Of a stretch of DNA of 64,000 nt, positions 35,301 to 53,100 are shown one piece after another; positions within the stretch are counted from its first letter, which is position 1; the number at the start of each line of letters is the position of its first letter. A program made the position numbers and the translations under genes. Below the pieces are notes generated by a model. The model worked only from the letters and a program-made list of their open reading frames with translations, was not told the origin of the DNA and did no database searches. Origin of the DNA: Ptiloglossa arizonensis. Lineage: Eukaryota; Arthropoda; Insecta; Hymenoptera; Colletidae. Location of the stretch: positions 62,001 through 126,000 of the forward strand of contig NW_027478783.1 in NCBI RefSeq assembly GCF_051014685.1, written 5' to 3'.

Positions 35301-38300
35301 CGTATAACTTATAATGTATAACGTATAACGTATAACGTATATCGTATAACGTATAACGTATAACGTATAACGTATAACGTATAACGTATAACGCGTAACG
35401 AAGAACGTATAACGAATAACTTAAAAGGTATAACGTATAACGTATAACGTACAACGTATAACGTATAACGTACGACGTATAACGTATAACGTACAACGTA
35501 TAACTTATAACGTATAACGTATGCCGTATAGCGTATAACGTATAACGAATAACTTGAAAGGTATAACGTATAACGTATAACGTATAACGTATAACGTATA
35601 ACGTATAACGTATAACGTATAACGTATAACGTATAACGTATAACGTATAACGTATAACGTATAACGCATAACGAATAACTTAAAAGGTATAACGTATAAC
35701 GTATAACGTACAACGTATAACGTATAACGTACGACGTATAACGTATAACGTACAACGTATAACTTATAACGTATAACGTATAACGTATAACGTATAACGT
35801 ATAACGTATAACGTATAACGTATAACTTATAACGTATAACGTATAACGTATAACGTATAACGTATAACGTATAACGTATAACGTATTACGTATAACGTAT
35901 TGCATATTACGTATAACGTATAACGTGTATCGTATAACCTATGACGTATGACGTATAACGTATAACGCACAACGTATAACGTATAACGTATAACGTACAA
36001 CGTATAACGTATAACGTATAACGTATAGCGTATAACGTATAACGTACAACGTATAACGTATAACGTATAACGCATGACGTATAACGTATAACGTATAACG
36101 TATAACGTATAACGTATAACGTATAACGTATAACGTATAACGTATAACGTATAACGTATAACGTATAACGTATAACGTATAACGTATAACGTATAACGTA
36201 TAACGTATAACGTATAACGTATAACGTATAACGTATAACGTATAACGTATAACGTATAACGTATAACGAATAACGTATAACGTATAACGTATAACGTATA
36301 ACGTATAACGTATTACGTATAACGTATTACATATTACGTATAACGTATAACGTGTATCGTATAACCTATGACGTATGACGTATAACGTATAACGCACAAC
36401 GTATAACGTATAACGTATAACGTACAACGTATAACGTATAACGTATAACGTATAGCGTATAACGTATAACGTACAACGTATAACGTATAACGTATAACGC
36501 ATGACGTATAACGCATAACGTATAACGTATAACGTATAACGTATAACGTATAACGTATAACGTATAACGTATGACGTATAACGTATAACGTATAACGTAT
36601 AACGTGTAACGACGAACGTATAAGGATTAACGTAAAACGTATGTCGTATTACATATAACGTATAACGCATAACGTACAACGTATAACGTATATCGTATAA
36701 CGTATAACGTATAACGTATAACGTATAACGTACAACGTATAAAGCATAACGTATAACGTACAACGTATTACGCGTAACGTATAACGTATAACGTATAACG
36801 TATAACGTACAACGTATAACGTATAACGTATAACGTATAACGTATAACGTATAACTTATAACGTATAACGTATAACGTATAACTTATAACGTATAACGTA
36901 TAACGTATAACGTGTAACGTATAACGAATAACGTATAACGTATAACCCATAACGTATTACTTAAAACGTATAACGTATAACGTATAACTTATAACGTATA
37001 ACGTATAACGTATAACGTATAACGTATAACGTTTAACGTATAAAGTATAACGAATAACGTGTAACGTATAACGTATAACGTATAACGTATAACGTATAAC
37101 GTATAACGTATAACGTATAACGTATAACGAATAACGTATAACGTATAACGTATAACGTATATCGTATAACGTATAACGTATAACGTATAACGTATAACTT
37201 ATAATGTATAACGTATAACGTATAACGTATATCGTATAACGTATAACGTATAACGTATAACGTATAACGTATAACGTATAACGCGTAACGAAGAACGTAT
37301 AACGAATAACTTAAAAGGTATAACGTATAACGTATAACGTACAACGTATAACGTATAACGTACGACGTATAACGTATAACGTACAACGTATAACTTATAA
37401 CGTATAACGTATGCCGTATAGCGTATAACGTATAACGAATAACTTGAAAGGTATAACGTATAACGTATAACGTATAACGTATAACGTATAACGTATAACG
37501 TATAACGTATAACGTATAACGTATAACGTATAACGTATAACGTATAACGTATAACGTATAACGCATAACGAATAACTTAAAAGGTATAACGTATAACGTA
37601 TAACGTACAACGTATAACGTATAACGTACGACGTATAACGTATAACGTACAACGTATAACTTATAACGTATAACGTATAACGTATAACGTATAACGTATA
37701 ACGTATAACGTATAACGTATAACTTATAACGTATAACGTATAACGTATAACGTATAACGTATAACGTATAACGTATTACGTATAACGTATTACATATTAC
37801 GTATAACGTATAACGTGTATCGTATAACCTATGACGTATGACGTATAACGTATAACGCACAACGTATAACGTATAACGTATAACGTACAACGTATAACGT
37901 ATAACGTATAACGTATAGCGTATAACGTATAACGTACAACGTATAACGTATAACGTATAACGCATGACGTATAACGCATAACGTATAACGTATAACGTAT
38001 AACGTATAACGTATAACGTATAACGTATAACGTATGACGTATAACGTATAACGTATAACGTATAACGTGTAACGACGAACGTATAAGGATTAACGTAAAA
38101 CGTATGTCGTATTACATATAACGTATAACGCATAACGTACAACGTATAACGTATAACGTATAACGTATAACGTATAACGTATAACGTATAACGTACAACG
38201 TATAAAGCATAACGTATAACGTACAACGTATAACGCGTAACGTATAACGTATAACGTATAACGTATAACGTACAACGAATAACGTATAACGTATAACGTA

Positions 38301-40250
38301 TAACGTATAACGTATAACTTATAACGTATAACGTATAACGTATAACGTATAACGTATAACGTATAACGTATTACGTATAACTTATAACGTGTAACGTATA
38401 ACGAATAACGTATAACGTATAACGCATAACGTATTACGTAAAACGTATAACGTATAACGTATAACGTAAAACGTATAACGTATAACGTATAACGTTTAAC
38501 GTATAAAGTATAACGAGTAACGTATAACGTATAACGTATAACGTATAACGTATAACGTATAACGTATAACGTATAACGTATAACGAACAACGTATAACGT
38601 ATAACGTATAACGTATAACGTATAACGTATAACGTATAACGAATAACGTATAACTTATAATGTATAACGTATAGCGTATAACGTATATCGTATAACGTAT
38701 AACGTATAACGTATAACGTATAACGTATAACGTATAACGCGTAACGAAGAACGTATAACGAATAACTTAAAAGGTATAACGTATAACGTATAACTTAAAA
38801 CGTATAACGTATAACGTACGACGTATAACGTATAACGTACAACGTATAACTTATAACGTATAACGTATAACGTATAACGTATAACGTATAACGTATAACG
38901 TATAACGTATAACTTATAACGTATAACGTATAACGTATAACGTATAACGTATAACGTATAACGTATAACGTATAACGTATAACGTATAACGTTTAACGTA
39001 TAAAGCATAACGAATAACGTATAACGTATAACGTATAACGTATAACGTATAACGTATAACGTATAACGTATAACGTATAACGAATAACGTATAACGTATA
39101 ACGTATAACGTATAACGTATAACGTATAACGTATAACGTATAACGTATAACTTATAATGTATAACGTATAACGTATAACGTATATCGTATAACGTATAAC
39201 GTATAACGTATAACGTATAACGTATAACGTATAACGTATAACGCGTAACGAAGAACGTATAACGAATAACTTAAAAGGTATAACGTATAACGTATAACGT
39301 ACAACGTATAACGTATAACGTACGACGTATAACGTATAACGTACAACGTATAACTTATAACGTATAACGTACACCGTATAACGTATAACGTATAACGAAT
39401 AACTTGAAAGGTATAACGTATAACGTATAACGTATAACGTATAACGTATAACGTATAACGTATAACGCATAACGTGTAACGTATAACGTATAACGAATAA
39501 CTTAAAAGGTATAACGTATAACGTATAACGTACAACGTATAACGTATAACGTACGACGTATAACGTATAACGTACAAAGTATAACTTATAACGTATAACG
39601 TATAACGTATAACGTATAACGTATAACGTATAACGTATAACGTATAACGTATAACGTATAACGTATAACGTATAACTTATAACGTATAACGTATAACGTA
39701 TAACGTATAACGTATAACTTAAAAGGTATAACGTATAACGTATAACGTACAACGTATAACGTATAACGTACGACGTATAACGTATAACGTACAACGTATA
39801 ACTTATAACGTATAACGTATAACGTATAACGTATAACGTATAACGTATAACGTATAACGAACAACGTATAACGTATAACGTATAACGTATAACGTATAAC
39901 GTATAACGAATAACGTATAACTTATAATGTATAACGTATAACGTATAACGTATATCGTATAACGTATAACGTATAACGTATAACGTATAACGTATAACGT
40001 ATAACGCGTAACGAAGAACGTATAACGAATAACTTAAAAGGTATAACGTATAACGTATAACGTACAACGTATAACGTATAACGTACGACGTATAACGTAT
40101 AACGTACAACGTATAACGTATAAAATATAACGTACAACGTGTAAAGCATAACGTATAACGTACAACGTATAGCGCATAACGTATAACGTATAACGCATAA
40201 CGTATTACTTATAACGTATAACGTATAACGTATAACGTATAACGTATAAC
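32400..40250. repeat. Higher-order satellite block A, copy 1
   Basis: This ~7.85-kb stretch of variant heptamers matches 47100-54950 in order and identity of its variants. Corresponding landmarks sit 14,674 to 14,700 bp apart: GGATTAA units at 32466/47159, 34741/49427, 36624/51310 and 38087/52780, and the CTTAAAAGG-bearing modules between them. The small changes in offset are whole heptamers, so the copies differ by gain or loss of units. On the left the copies diverge just before the CGTATGA at about 32410; on the right they diverge near 40250, where copy 1 turns into a CTTATAA-TGTATAA module. Edges are by eye. Confidence 0.75.
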
Positions 40251-40781
40251 GTATAACGTATAACTTATAATGTATAACGTATAACGTATAACGTATATCG
40301 TATAACGTATAACGTATAACGTATAACGTATAACGTATAACGTATAACGCGTAACGAAGAACGTATAACGAATAACTTAAAAGGTATAACGTATAACGTA
40401 TAACGTATAACGTATAACGTATAACGTATAACGTATAACGTATAACGTATAACGTATAACGTGTTACGTATAACGTATTACATATTACGTATAACGTATA
40501 ACGTGTATCGTATAACCTATGACGTATGACGTATAACGTATAACGCACAACGTATAACGTATAACGTATAACGTATAACGTACAACGTATAACGTATAAC
40601 GTATAACGTATAGCGTATAACGTATAACGTACAACGTATAACGTATAACGTATAACGCATGACGTATAACGCATAACGTATAACGTATAACGTATAACGT
40701 ATAACGTATAACGTATAACGTATAACGTATGACGTATAACGTATAACGTATAACGTATAACGTGTAACGACGAACGTATAA

Positions 40782-42363
40782 GGATTAACGTAAAACGTAT
40801 GTCGTATTACATATAACGTATAACGCATAACGTACAACGTATAACGTATATCGTATAACGTATAACGTATAACGTATAACGTATAACGTACAACGTATAA
40901 AGCATAACGTATAACGTACAACGTATTACGCGTAACGTATAACGTATAACTTATAATGTATAACGTATAACGTATAACGAATAACGTATAACGTATAACG
41001 TATAACGTATATCGTATAACGTATAACGTATAACGTATCACGTATAACTTATAATGTATAACGTATAACGTATAACGTATATCGTATAACGTATAACGTA
41101 TAACGTATAACGTATAACGTATAACGTATAACGCGTAACGAAGAACGTATAACGAATAACTTAAAAGGTATAACGTATAACGTATAACGTACAACGTATA
41201 ACGTATAACGTACGACGTATAACGTATAACGTACAACGTATAACTTATAACGTATAACGTATACCGTATAGCGTATAACGTATAACGAATAACTTGAAAG
41301 GTATAACGTATAACGTATAACGTATAACGTATAACGTATAACGTATAACGTATAACGTATAACGTATAACGTATAACGTATAACGTATAACGTATAACGT
41401 ATAACGCATAACGAATAACTTAAAAGGTATAACGTATAACGTATAACGTACAACGTATAACGTATAACGTACGACGTATAACGTATAACGTACAACGTAT
41501 AACTTATAACGTATAACGTATAACGTATTACGTATAACGTATAACGCGTAACGAAGAACGTATAACGAATAACTTAAAAGGTATAACGTATAACGTATAA
41601 CGTACAACGTATAACGTATAACGTACGACGTATAACGTATAACGTATAACGTATAACGTATAACGTATAACGTATAACGTATAACGTATAACGTATAACT
41701 TATGACGTATAACGTATAACGTATAACGTATATCGTATAACGTATAACGTATAACGTATAACGCATAACGTATAACGTGTAACGCGTAACGAAGAACGTA
41801 TAACGAATAACTTAAAAGGTATAACGTATAACGTATAACGTATAACGTACAACGTATAACGTATAACGTACGACGTATAACGTATAACGTACAACGTATA
41901 ACGTATAAAATATAACGTACAACGTGTAAAGCATAACGTATAACGTACAACGTATAGCGCATAACGTATAACGTATAACGCATAACGTATTACTTATAAC
42001 GTATAACGTATAACGTATAACGTATAACGTATAACGTGTAACGTATAACGTATAACGTATAACGTATAACGTATAACGTATAACGTATAACGTATTACGT
42101 ATAACTTATAACGTATAACGTATAACGTATAACGTATATCGTATAATGTATGTCGTATAACGTATAAAGTATAACGTATAACGTATAACGTATAACGTAT
42201 AACACGTAACGAAGAACGTATAACGAATAACGTAAAACGTATAACGTATTACATATTACGTATAACGTTTAACGTGTATCGGATAAGCTATGACGTATAA
42301 CGTATAACGTATGACGTATAACGTATAACGTATAACGTATAACGTGTAACGACGAACGTATAA
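40782..42363. repeat. 1,582-bp higher-order satellite unit (copy at 40.8 kb)
   Basis: This unit runs from one GGATTAA marker to the next (40782 to 42364, 226 heptamers). The same 1,582-bp spacing separates the markers at 45577 and 47159, and all internal variant modules are displaced by exactly 4,795 bp. The segments following 32466 and 47159 start with the same order of variants. Confidence 0.7.
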
Positions 42364-45300
42364 GGATTAACGTAAAACGTATGTCGTATTACATATAACG
42401 TATAACGCATAACGTACAACGTATAACGTATATCGTATAACGTATAACGTATAACGTATAACGTATAACGTACAACGTATAAAGCATAACGTATAACGTA
42501 CAACGTATTACGCGTAACGTATAACGTATAACTTATAATGTATAACGTATAACGTATAACGAATAACGTATAACGTATAACGTATAACGTATATCGTATA
42601 ACGTATAACGTATAACGTATAACGTATAACTTATAATGTATAACGTATAACGTATAACGTATATCGTATAACGTATAACGTATAACGTATAACGTATAAC
42701 GTATAACGTATAACGCGTAACGAAGAACGTATAACGAATAACTTAAAAGGTATAACGTATAACGTATAACGTACAACGTATAACGTATAACGTACGACGT
42801 ATAACGTATAACGTACAACGTATAACTTATAACGTATAACGTATACCGTATAGCGTATAACGTATAACGAATAACTTGAAAGGTATAACGTATAACGTAT
42901 AACGTATAACGTATAACGTATAACGTATAACGTATAACGTATAACGTATAACGTATAACGTATAACGTATAACGTATAACGTATAACGCATAACGAATAA
43001 CTTAAAAGGTATAACGTATAACGTATAACGTACAACGTATAACGTATAACGTACGACGTATAACGTATAACGTACAACGTATAACTTATAACGTATAACG
43101 TATAACGTATAACGTATAACGTATAACGTATAACGTATAACGTATAACGTATAACGTATAACGTATAACGTATAACGTTTAACGTATAAAGTATAACGAA
43201 TAACGTATAACGTATAACGTATAACGTATAACGTATAACGTATAACGTATAACGTATAACGTATAACGAATAACGTATAACGTATAACGTATAACGTATA
43301 ACGTATAACGTATAACGTATAACGTATAACGTATAACTTATAATGTATAACGTATAACGTATAACGTATATCGTATAACGTATAACGTATAACGTATAAC
43401 GTATAACGTATAACGTATAACGTATAACGCGTAACGAAGAACGTATAACGAATAACTTAAAAGGTATAACGTATAACGTATAACGTACAACGTATAACGT
43501 ATAACGTACGACGTATAACGTATAACGTACAACGTATAACTTATAACGTATAACGTACACCGTATAACGTATAACGTATAACGAATAACTTGAAAGGTAT
43601 AACGTATAACGTATAACGTATAACGTATAACGTATAACGTATAACGTATAACGCATAACGTGTAACGTATAACGTATAACGAATAACTTAAAAGGTATAA
43701 CGTATAACGTATAACGTACAACGTATAACGTATAACGTACGACGTATAACGTATAACGTACAACGTATAACTTATAACGTATAACGTATAACGTATAACG
43801 TATAACGTATAACGTATAACGTATAACGTATAACGTATAACGTATAACGTATAACGTATAACTTATAACGTATAACGTATAACGTATAACGTATAACGTA
43901 TAACTTAAAAGGTATAACGTATAACGTATAACGTACAACGTATAACGTATAACGTACGACGTATAACGTATTACGTACAACGTATAACTTATAACGTATA
44001 ACGTATACCGTATAGCGTATAACGTATAACGAATAACTTGAAAGGTATAACGTATAACGTATAACGTATAACGTATAACGTATAACGTATAACGTATAAC
44101 GTATAACGTATAACGTATAACGTATAACGTATAACGTATAACGTATAACGCATAACGAATAACTTAAAAGGTATAACGTATAACGTATAACGTACAACGT
44201 ATAACGTATAACGTACGACGTATAACGTATAACGTACAACGTATAACTTATAACGTATAACGTATAACGTATAACGTATAACGTATAACGTATAACGTAT
44301 AACGTATAACGTATAACGTATAACGTATAACGTATAACGTTTAACGTATAAAGTATAACGAATAACGTATAACGTATAACGTATAACGTATAACGTATAA
44401 CGTATAACGTATAACGTATAACGTATAACGAATAACGTATAACGTATAACGTATAACGTATAACGTATAACGTATAACTTATAACGTATAACGTATAACG
44501 TATAACGTATAACGTATAACTTAAAAGGTATAACGTATAACGTATAACGTACAACGTATAACGTATAACGTACGACGTATAACGTATAACGTACAACGTA
44601 TAACTTATAACGTATAACGTATAACGTATAACGTATAACGTATAACGTATAACGTATAACGAACAACGTATAACGTATAACGTATAACGTATAACGTATA
44701 ACGTATAACGAATAACGTATAACTTATAATGTATAACGTATAACGTATAACGTATATCGTATAACGTATAACGTATAACGTATAACGTATAACGTATAAC
44801 GTATAACGCGTAACGAAGAACGTATAACGAATAACTTAAAAGGTATAACGTATAACGTATAACGTACAACGTATAACGTATAACGTACGACGTATAACGT
44901 ATAACGTACAACGTATAACGTATAAAATATAACGTACAACGTGTAAAGCATAACGTATAACGTACAACGTATAGCGCATAACGTATAACGTATAACGCAT
45001 AACGTATTACTTATAACGTATAACGTATAACGTATAACGTATAACGTATAACGTATAACGTATAACTTATAATGTATAACGTATAACGTATAACGTATAT
45101 CGTATAACGTATAACGTATAACGTATAACGTATAACGTATAACGTATAACGCGTAACGAAGAACGTATAACGAATAACTTAAAAGGTATAACGTATAACG
45201 TATAACGTATAACGTATAACGTATAACGTATAACGTATAACGTATAACGTATAACGTATAACGTATTACGTATAACGTATTACATATTACGTATAACGTA

Positions 45301-45576
45301 TAACGTGTATCGTATAACCTATGACGTATGACGTATAACGTATAACGCACAACGTATAACGTATAACGTATAACGTACAACGTATAACGTATAACGTATA
45401 ACGTATAGCGTATAACGTATAACGTACAACGTATAACGTATAACGTATAACGCATGACGTATAACGCATAACGTATAACGTATAACGTATAACGTATAAC
45501 GTATAACGTATAACGTATAACGTATGACGTATAACGTATAACGTATAACGTATAACGTGTAACGACGAACGTATAA

Positions 45577-47158
45577 GGATTAACGTAAAACGTATGTCGT
45601 ATTACATATAACGTATAACGCATAACGTACAACGTATAACGTATATCGTATAACGTATAACGTATAACGTATAACGTATAACGTACAACGTATAAAGCAT
45701 AACGTATAACGTACAACGTATTACGCGTAACGTATAACGTATAACTTATAATGTATAACGTATAACGTATAACGAATAACGTATAACGTATAACGTATAA
45801 CGTATATCGTATAACGTATAACGTATAACGTATAACGTATAACTTATAATGTATAACGTATAACGTATAACGTATATCGTATAACGTATAACGTATAACG
45901 TATAACGTATAACGTATAACGTATAACGCGTAACGAAGAACGTATAACGAATAACTTAAAAGGTATAACGTATAACGTATAACGTACAACGTATAACGTA
46001 TAACGTACGACGTATAACGTATAACGTACAACGTATAACTTATAACGTATAACGTATACCGTATAGCGTATAACGTATAACGAATAACTTGAAAGGTATA
46101 ACGTATAACGTATAACGTATAACGTATAACGTATAACGTATAACGTATAACGTATAACGTATAACGTATAACGTATAACGTATAACGTATAACGTATAAC
46201 GCATAACGAATAACTTAAAAGGTATAACGTATAACGTATAACGTACAACGTATAACGTATAACGTACGACGTATAACGTATAACGTACAACGTATAACTT
46301 ATAACGTATAACGTATAACGTATTACGTATAACGTATAACGCGTAACGAAGAACGTATAACGAATAACTTAAAAGGTATAACGTATAACGTATAACGTAC
46401 AACGTATAACGTATAACGTACGACGTATAACGTATAACGTATAACGTATAACGTATAACGTATAACGTATAACGTATAACGTATAACGTATAACTTATAA
46501 CGTATAACGTATAACGTATAACGTATATCGTATAACGTATAACGTATAACGTATAACGCATAACGTATAACGTGTAACGCGTAACGAAGAACGTATAACG
46601 AATAACTTAAAAGGTATAACGTATAACGTATAACGTATAACGTACAACGTATAACGTATAACGTACGACGTATAACGTATAACGTACAACGTATAACGTA
46701 TAAAATATAACGTACAACGTGTAAAGCATAACGTATAACGTACAACGTATAGCGCATAATGTATAACGTATAACGCATAACGTATTACTTATAACGTATA
46801 ACGTATAACGTATAACGTATAACGTATAACGTGTAACGTATAACGTATAACGTATAACGTATAACGTATAACGTATAACGTATAACGTATTACGTATAAC
46901 TTATAACGTATAACGTATAACGTATAACGTATATCGTATAATGTATGTCGTATAACGTATAAAGTATAACGTATAACGTATAACGTATAACGTATAACAC
47001 GTAACGAAGAACGTATAACGAATAACGTAAAACGTATAACGTATTACATATTACGTATAACGTTTAACGTGTATCGGATAAGCTATGACGTATAACGTAT
47101 AACGTATGACGTATAACGTATAACGTATAACGTATAACGTGTAACGACGAACGTATAA
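45577..47158. repeat. 1,582-bp higher-order satellite unit (copy at 45.6 kb)
   Basis: Copy of the unit at 40782-42363, displaced by 4,795 bp (685 heptamers). At about 46329 an extra substitution (a TATAATG-type change near 46758) distinguishes it from its sister. The next marker, at 47159, opens another closely similar unit that forms the left end of block A copy 2. Confidence 0.7.
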
Positions 47159-50100
47159 GGATTAACGTAAAACGTATGTCGTATTACATATAACGTATAA
47201 CGCATAACGTACAACGTATAACGTATATCGTATAACGTATAACGTATAACGTATAACGTATAACGTACAACGTATAAAGCATAACGTATAACGTACAACG
47301 TATTACGCGTAACGTATAACGTATAACTTATAATGTATAACGTATAACGTATAACGAATAACGTATAACGTATAACGTATAACGTATATCGTATAACGTA
47401 TAACGTATAACGTATAACGTATAACTTATAATGTATAACGTATAACGTATAACGTATATCGTATAACGTATAACGTATAACGTATAACGTATAACGTATA
47501 ACGTATAACGCGTAACGAAGAACGTATAACGAATAACTTAAAAGGTATAACGTATAACGTATAACGTACAACGTATAACGTATAACGTACGACGTATAAC
47601 GTATAACGTACAACGTATAACTTATAACGTATAACGTATACCGTATAGCGTATAACGTATAACGAATAACTTGAAAGGTATAACGTATAACGTATAACGT
47701 ATAACGTATAACGTATAACGTATAACGTATAACGTATAACGTATAACGTATAACGTATAACGTATAACGTATAACGTATAACGCATAACGAATAACTTAA
47801 AAGGTATAACGTATAACGTATAACGTACAACGTATAACGTATAACGTACGACGTATAACGTATAACGTACAACGTATAACTTATAACGTATAACGTATAA
47901 CGTATTACGTATAACGTATAACGCGTAACGAAGAACGTATAACGAATAACTTAAAAGGTATAACGTATAACGTATAACGTACAACGTATAACGTATAACG
48001 TACGACGTATAACGTATAACGTATAACGTATAACGTATAACGTATAACGTATAACGTATAACGTATAACGTATAACTTATAACGTATAACGTATAACGTA
48101 TAACGTATATCGTATAACGTATAACGTATAACGTATAACGCATAACGTATAACGTGTAACGCGTAACGAAGAACGTATAACGAATAACTTAAAAGGTATA
48201 ACGTATAACGTATAACGTATAACGTACAACGTATAACGTATAACGTACGACGTATAACGTATAACGTACAACGTATAACGTATAAAATATAACGTACAAC
48301 GTGTAAAGCATAACGTATAACGTACAACGTATAGCGCATAACGTATAACGTATAACGCATAACGTATTACTTATAACGTATAACGTATAACGTATAACGT
48401 ATAACGTATAACGTGTAACGTATAACGTATAACGTATAACGTATAACGTATAACGTATAACGTATAACGTATTACGTATAACTTATAACGTATAACGTAT
48501 AACGTATAACGTATATCGTATAATGTATGTCGTATAACGTATAAAGTATAACGTATAACGTATAACGTATAACGTATAACACGTAACGAAGAACGTATAA
48601 CGAATAACGTAAAACGTATAACGTATTACATATTACGTATAACGTTTAACGTGTATCGGATAAGCTATGACGTATAACGTATAACGTATGACGTATAACG
48701 TATAACGTATAACGTATAACGTATAACGTATGACGTATAACGTATAACGTATAACGTATAACGTATAACGTATAACGTATAACGTATAACGTATAACGTA
48801 TAACGTATAACGTATAACGTGTAACGTATAACGTATAACGTATAACGTATAACGTATAACGTATAACGTATAACGTATAACGTATAACGTATAACGTATA
48901 ACGTATAACGTATAACGTATAACGTATAACGTATAACGTATAACGTATAACGTATAACGTATAACGTATAACGTATAACGTATAACGTATAACGTATAAC
49001 GTATAACGTATAACGTATAACGTATAACGTATAACGTATAACGTATAACGTATAACGTATAACGTATAACGAATAACGTATAACGTATAACGTATAACGT
49101 ATAACGTATAACGTATTACGTATAACGTATTACATATTACGTATAACGTATAACGTGTATCGTATAACCTATGACGTATGACGTATAACGTATAACGCAC
49201 AACGTATAACGTATAACGTATAACGTACAACGTATAACGTATAACGTATAACGTATAGCGTATAACGTATAACGTACAACGTATAACGTATAACGTATAA
49301 CGCATGACGTATAACGCATAACGTATAACGTATAACGTATAACGTATAACGTATAACGTATAACGTATAACGTATGACGTATAACGTATAACGTATAACG
49401 TATAACGTGTAACGACGAACGTATAAGGATTAACGTAAAACGTATGTCGTATTACATATAACGTATAACGCATAACGTACAACGTATAACGTATATCGTA
49501 TAACGTATAACGTATAACGTATAACGTATAACGTACAACGTATAAAGCATAACGTATAACGTACAACGTATTACGCGTAACGTATAACGTATAACGTATA
49601 ACGTATAACGTACAACGTATAACGTATAACGTATAACGTATAACGTATAACGTATAACTTATAACGTATAACGTATAACGTATAACTTATAACGTATAAC
49701 GTATAACGTATAACGTGTAACGTATAACGAATAACGTATAACGTATAACCCATAACGTATTACTTAAAACGTATAACGTATAACGTATAACGTATAACGT
49801 ATAACGTATAACGTATAACGTATAACGTATAACGTTTAACGTATAAAGTATAACGAATAACGTGTAACGTATAACGTATAACGTATAACGTATAACGTAT
49901 AACGTATAACGTATAACGTATAACGAATAACGTATAACGTATAACGTATAACGTATATCGTATAACGTATAACGTATAACGTATAACGTATAACTTATAA
50001 TGTATAACGTATAACGTATAACGTATATCGTATAACGTATAACGTATAACGTATAACGTATAACGTATAACGTATAACGCGTAACGAAGAACGTATAACG

Positions 50101-53100
50101 AATAACTTAAAAGGTATAACGTATAACGTATAACGTACAACGTATAACGTATAACGTACGACGTATAACGTATAACGTACAACGTATAACTTATAACGTA
50201 TAACGTATGCCGTATAGCGTATAACGTATAACGAATAACTTGAAAGGTATAACGTATAACGTATAACGTATAACGTATAACGTATAACGTATAACGTATA
50301 ACGTATAACGTATAACGTATAACGTATAACGTATAACGTATAACGTATAACGTATAACGCATAACGAATAACTTAAAAGGTATAACGTATAACGTATAAC
50401 GTACAACGTATAACGTATAACGTACGACGTATAACGTATAACGTACAACGTATAACTTATAACGTATAACGTATAACGTATAACGTATAACGTATAACGT
50501 ATAACGTATAACGTATAACTTATAACGTATAACGTATAACGTATAACGTATAACGTATAACGTATAACGTATTACGTATAACGTATTACATATTACGTAT
50601 AACGTATAACGTGTATCGTATAACCTATGACGTATGACGTATAACGTATAACGCACAACGTATAACGTATAACGTATAACGTACAACGTATAACGTATAA
50701 CGTATAACGTATAGCGTATAACGTATAACGTACAACGTATAACGTATAACGTATAACGCATGACGTATAACGTATAACGTATAACGTATAACGTATAACG
50801 TATAACGTATAACGTATAACGTATAACGTATAACGTATAACGTATAACGTATAACGTATAACGTATAACGTATAACGTATAACGTATAACGTATAACGTA
50901 TAACGTATAACGTATAACGTATAACGTATAACGTATAACGTATAACGTATAACGAATAACGTATAACGTATAACGTATAACGTATAACGTATAACGTATT
51001 ACGTATAACGTATTACATATTACGTATAACGTATAACGTGTATCGTATAACCTATGACGTATGACGTATAACGTATAACGCACAACGTATAACGTATAAC
51101 GTATAACGTACAACGTATAACGTATAACGTATAACGTATAGCGTATAACGTATAACGTACAACGTATAACGTATAACGTATAACGCATGACGTATAACGC
51201 ATAACGTATAACGTATAACGTATAACGTATAACGTATAACGTATAACGTATAACGTATGACGTATAACGTATAACGTATAACGTATAACGTGTAACGACG
51301 AACGTATAAGGATTAACGTAAAACGTATGTCGTATTACATATAACGTATAACGCATAACGTACAACGTATAACGTATATCGTATAACGTATAACGTATAA
51401 CGTATAACGTATAACGTACAACGTATAAAGCATAACGTATAACGTACAACGTATTACGCGTAACGTATAACGTATAACGTATAACGTATAACGTACAACG
51501 TATAACGTATAACGTATAACGTATAACGTATAACGTATAACTTATAACGTATAACGTATAACGTATAACTTATAACGTATAACGTATAACGTATAACGTG
51601 TAACGTATAACGAATAACGTATAACGTATAACCCATAACGTATTACTTAAAACGTATAACGTATAAAGTATAACGTATAACGTATAACGTATAACGTATA
51701 ACGTATAACGTATAACGTTTAACGTATAAAGTATAACGAATAACGTGTAACGTATAACGTATAACGTATAACGTATAACGTATAACGTATAACGTATAAC
51801 GTATAACGTATAACGAATAACGTATAACGTATAACGTATAACGTATATCGTATAACGTATAACGTATAACGTATAACGTATAACTTATAATGTATAACGT
51901 ATAACGTATAACGTATATCGTATAACGTATAACGTATAACGTATAACGTATAACGTATAACGTATAACGCGTAACGAAGAACGTATAACGAATAACTTAA
52001 AAGGTATAACGTATAACGTATAACGTACAACGTATAACGTATAACGTACGACGTATAACGTATAACGTACAACGTATAACTTATAACGTATAACGTATGC
52101 CGTATAGCGTATAACGTATAACGAATAACTTGAAAGGTATAACGTATAACGTATAACGTATAACGTATAACGTATAACGTATAACGTATAACGTATAACG
52201 TATAACGTATAACGTATAACGTATAACGTATAACGTATAACGTATAACGTATAACGCATAACGAATAACTTAAAAGGTATAACGTATAACGTATAACGTA
52301 CAACGTATAACGTATAACGTACGACGTATAACGTATAACGTACAACGTATAACTTATAACGTATAACGTATAACGTATAACGTATAACGTATAACGTATA
52401 ACGTATAACGTATAACTTATAACGTATAACGTATAACGTATAACGTATAACGTATAACGTATAACGTATTACGTATAACGTATTACATATTACGTATAAC
52501 GTATAACGTGTATCGTATAACCTATGACGTATGACGTATAACGTATAACGCACAACGTATAACGTATAACGTATAACGTACAACGTATAACGTATAACGT
52601 ATAACGTATAGCGTATAACGTATAACGTACAACGTATAACGTATAACGTATAACGCATGACGTATAACGCATAACGTATAACGTATAACGTATAACGTAT
52701 AACGTATAACGTATAACGTATAACGTATGACGTATAACGTATAACGTATAACGTATAACGTGTAACGACGAACGTATAAGGATTAACGTAAAACGTATGT
52801 CGTATTACATATAACGTATAACGCATAACGTACAACGTATAACGTATAACGTATAACGTATAACGTATAACGTATAACGTATAACGTACAACGTATAAAG
52901 CATAACGTATAACGTACAACGTATAACGCGTAACGTATAACGTATAACGTATAACGTATAACGTACAACGAATAACGTATAACGTATAACGTATAACGTA
53001 TAACGTATAACTAATAACGTATAACGTATAACGTATAACGTATAACGTATAACGTATAACGTATAACGTATTACGTATAACTTATAACGTGTAACGTATA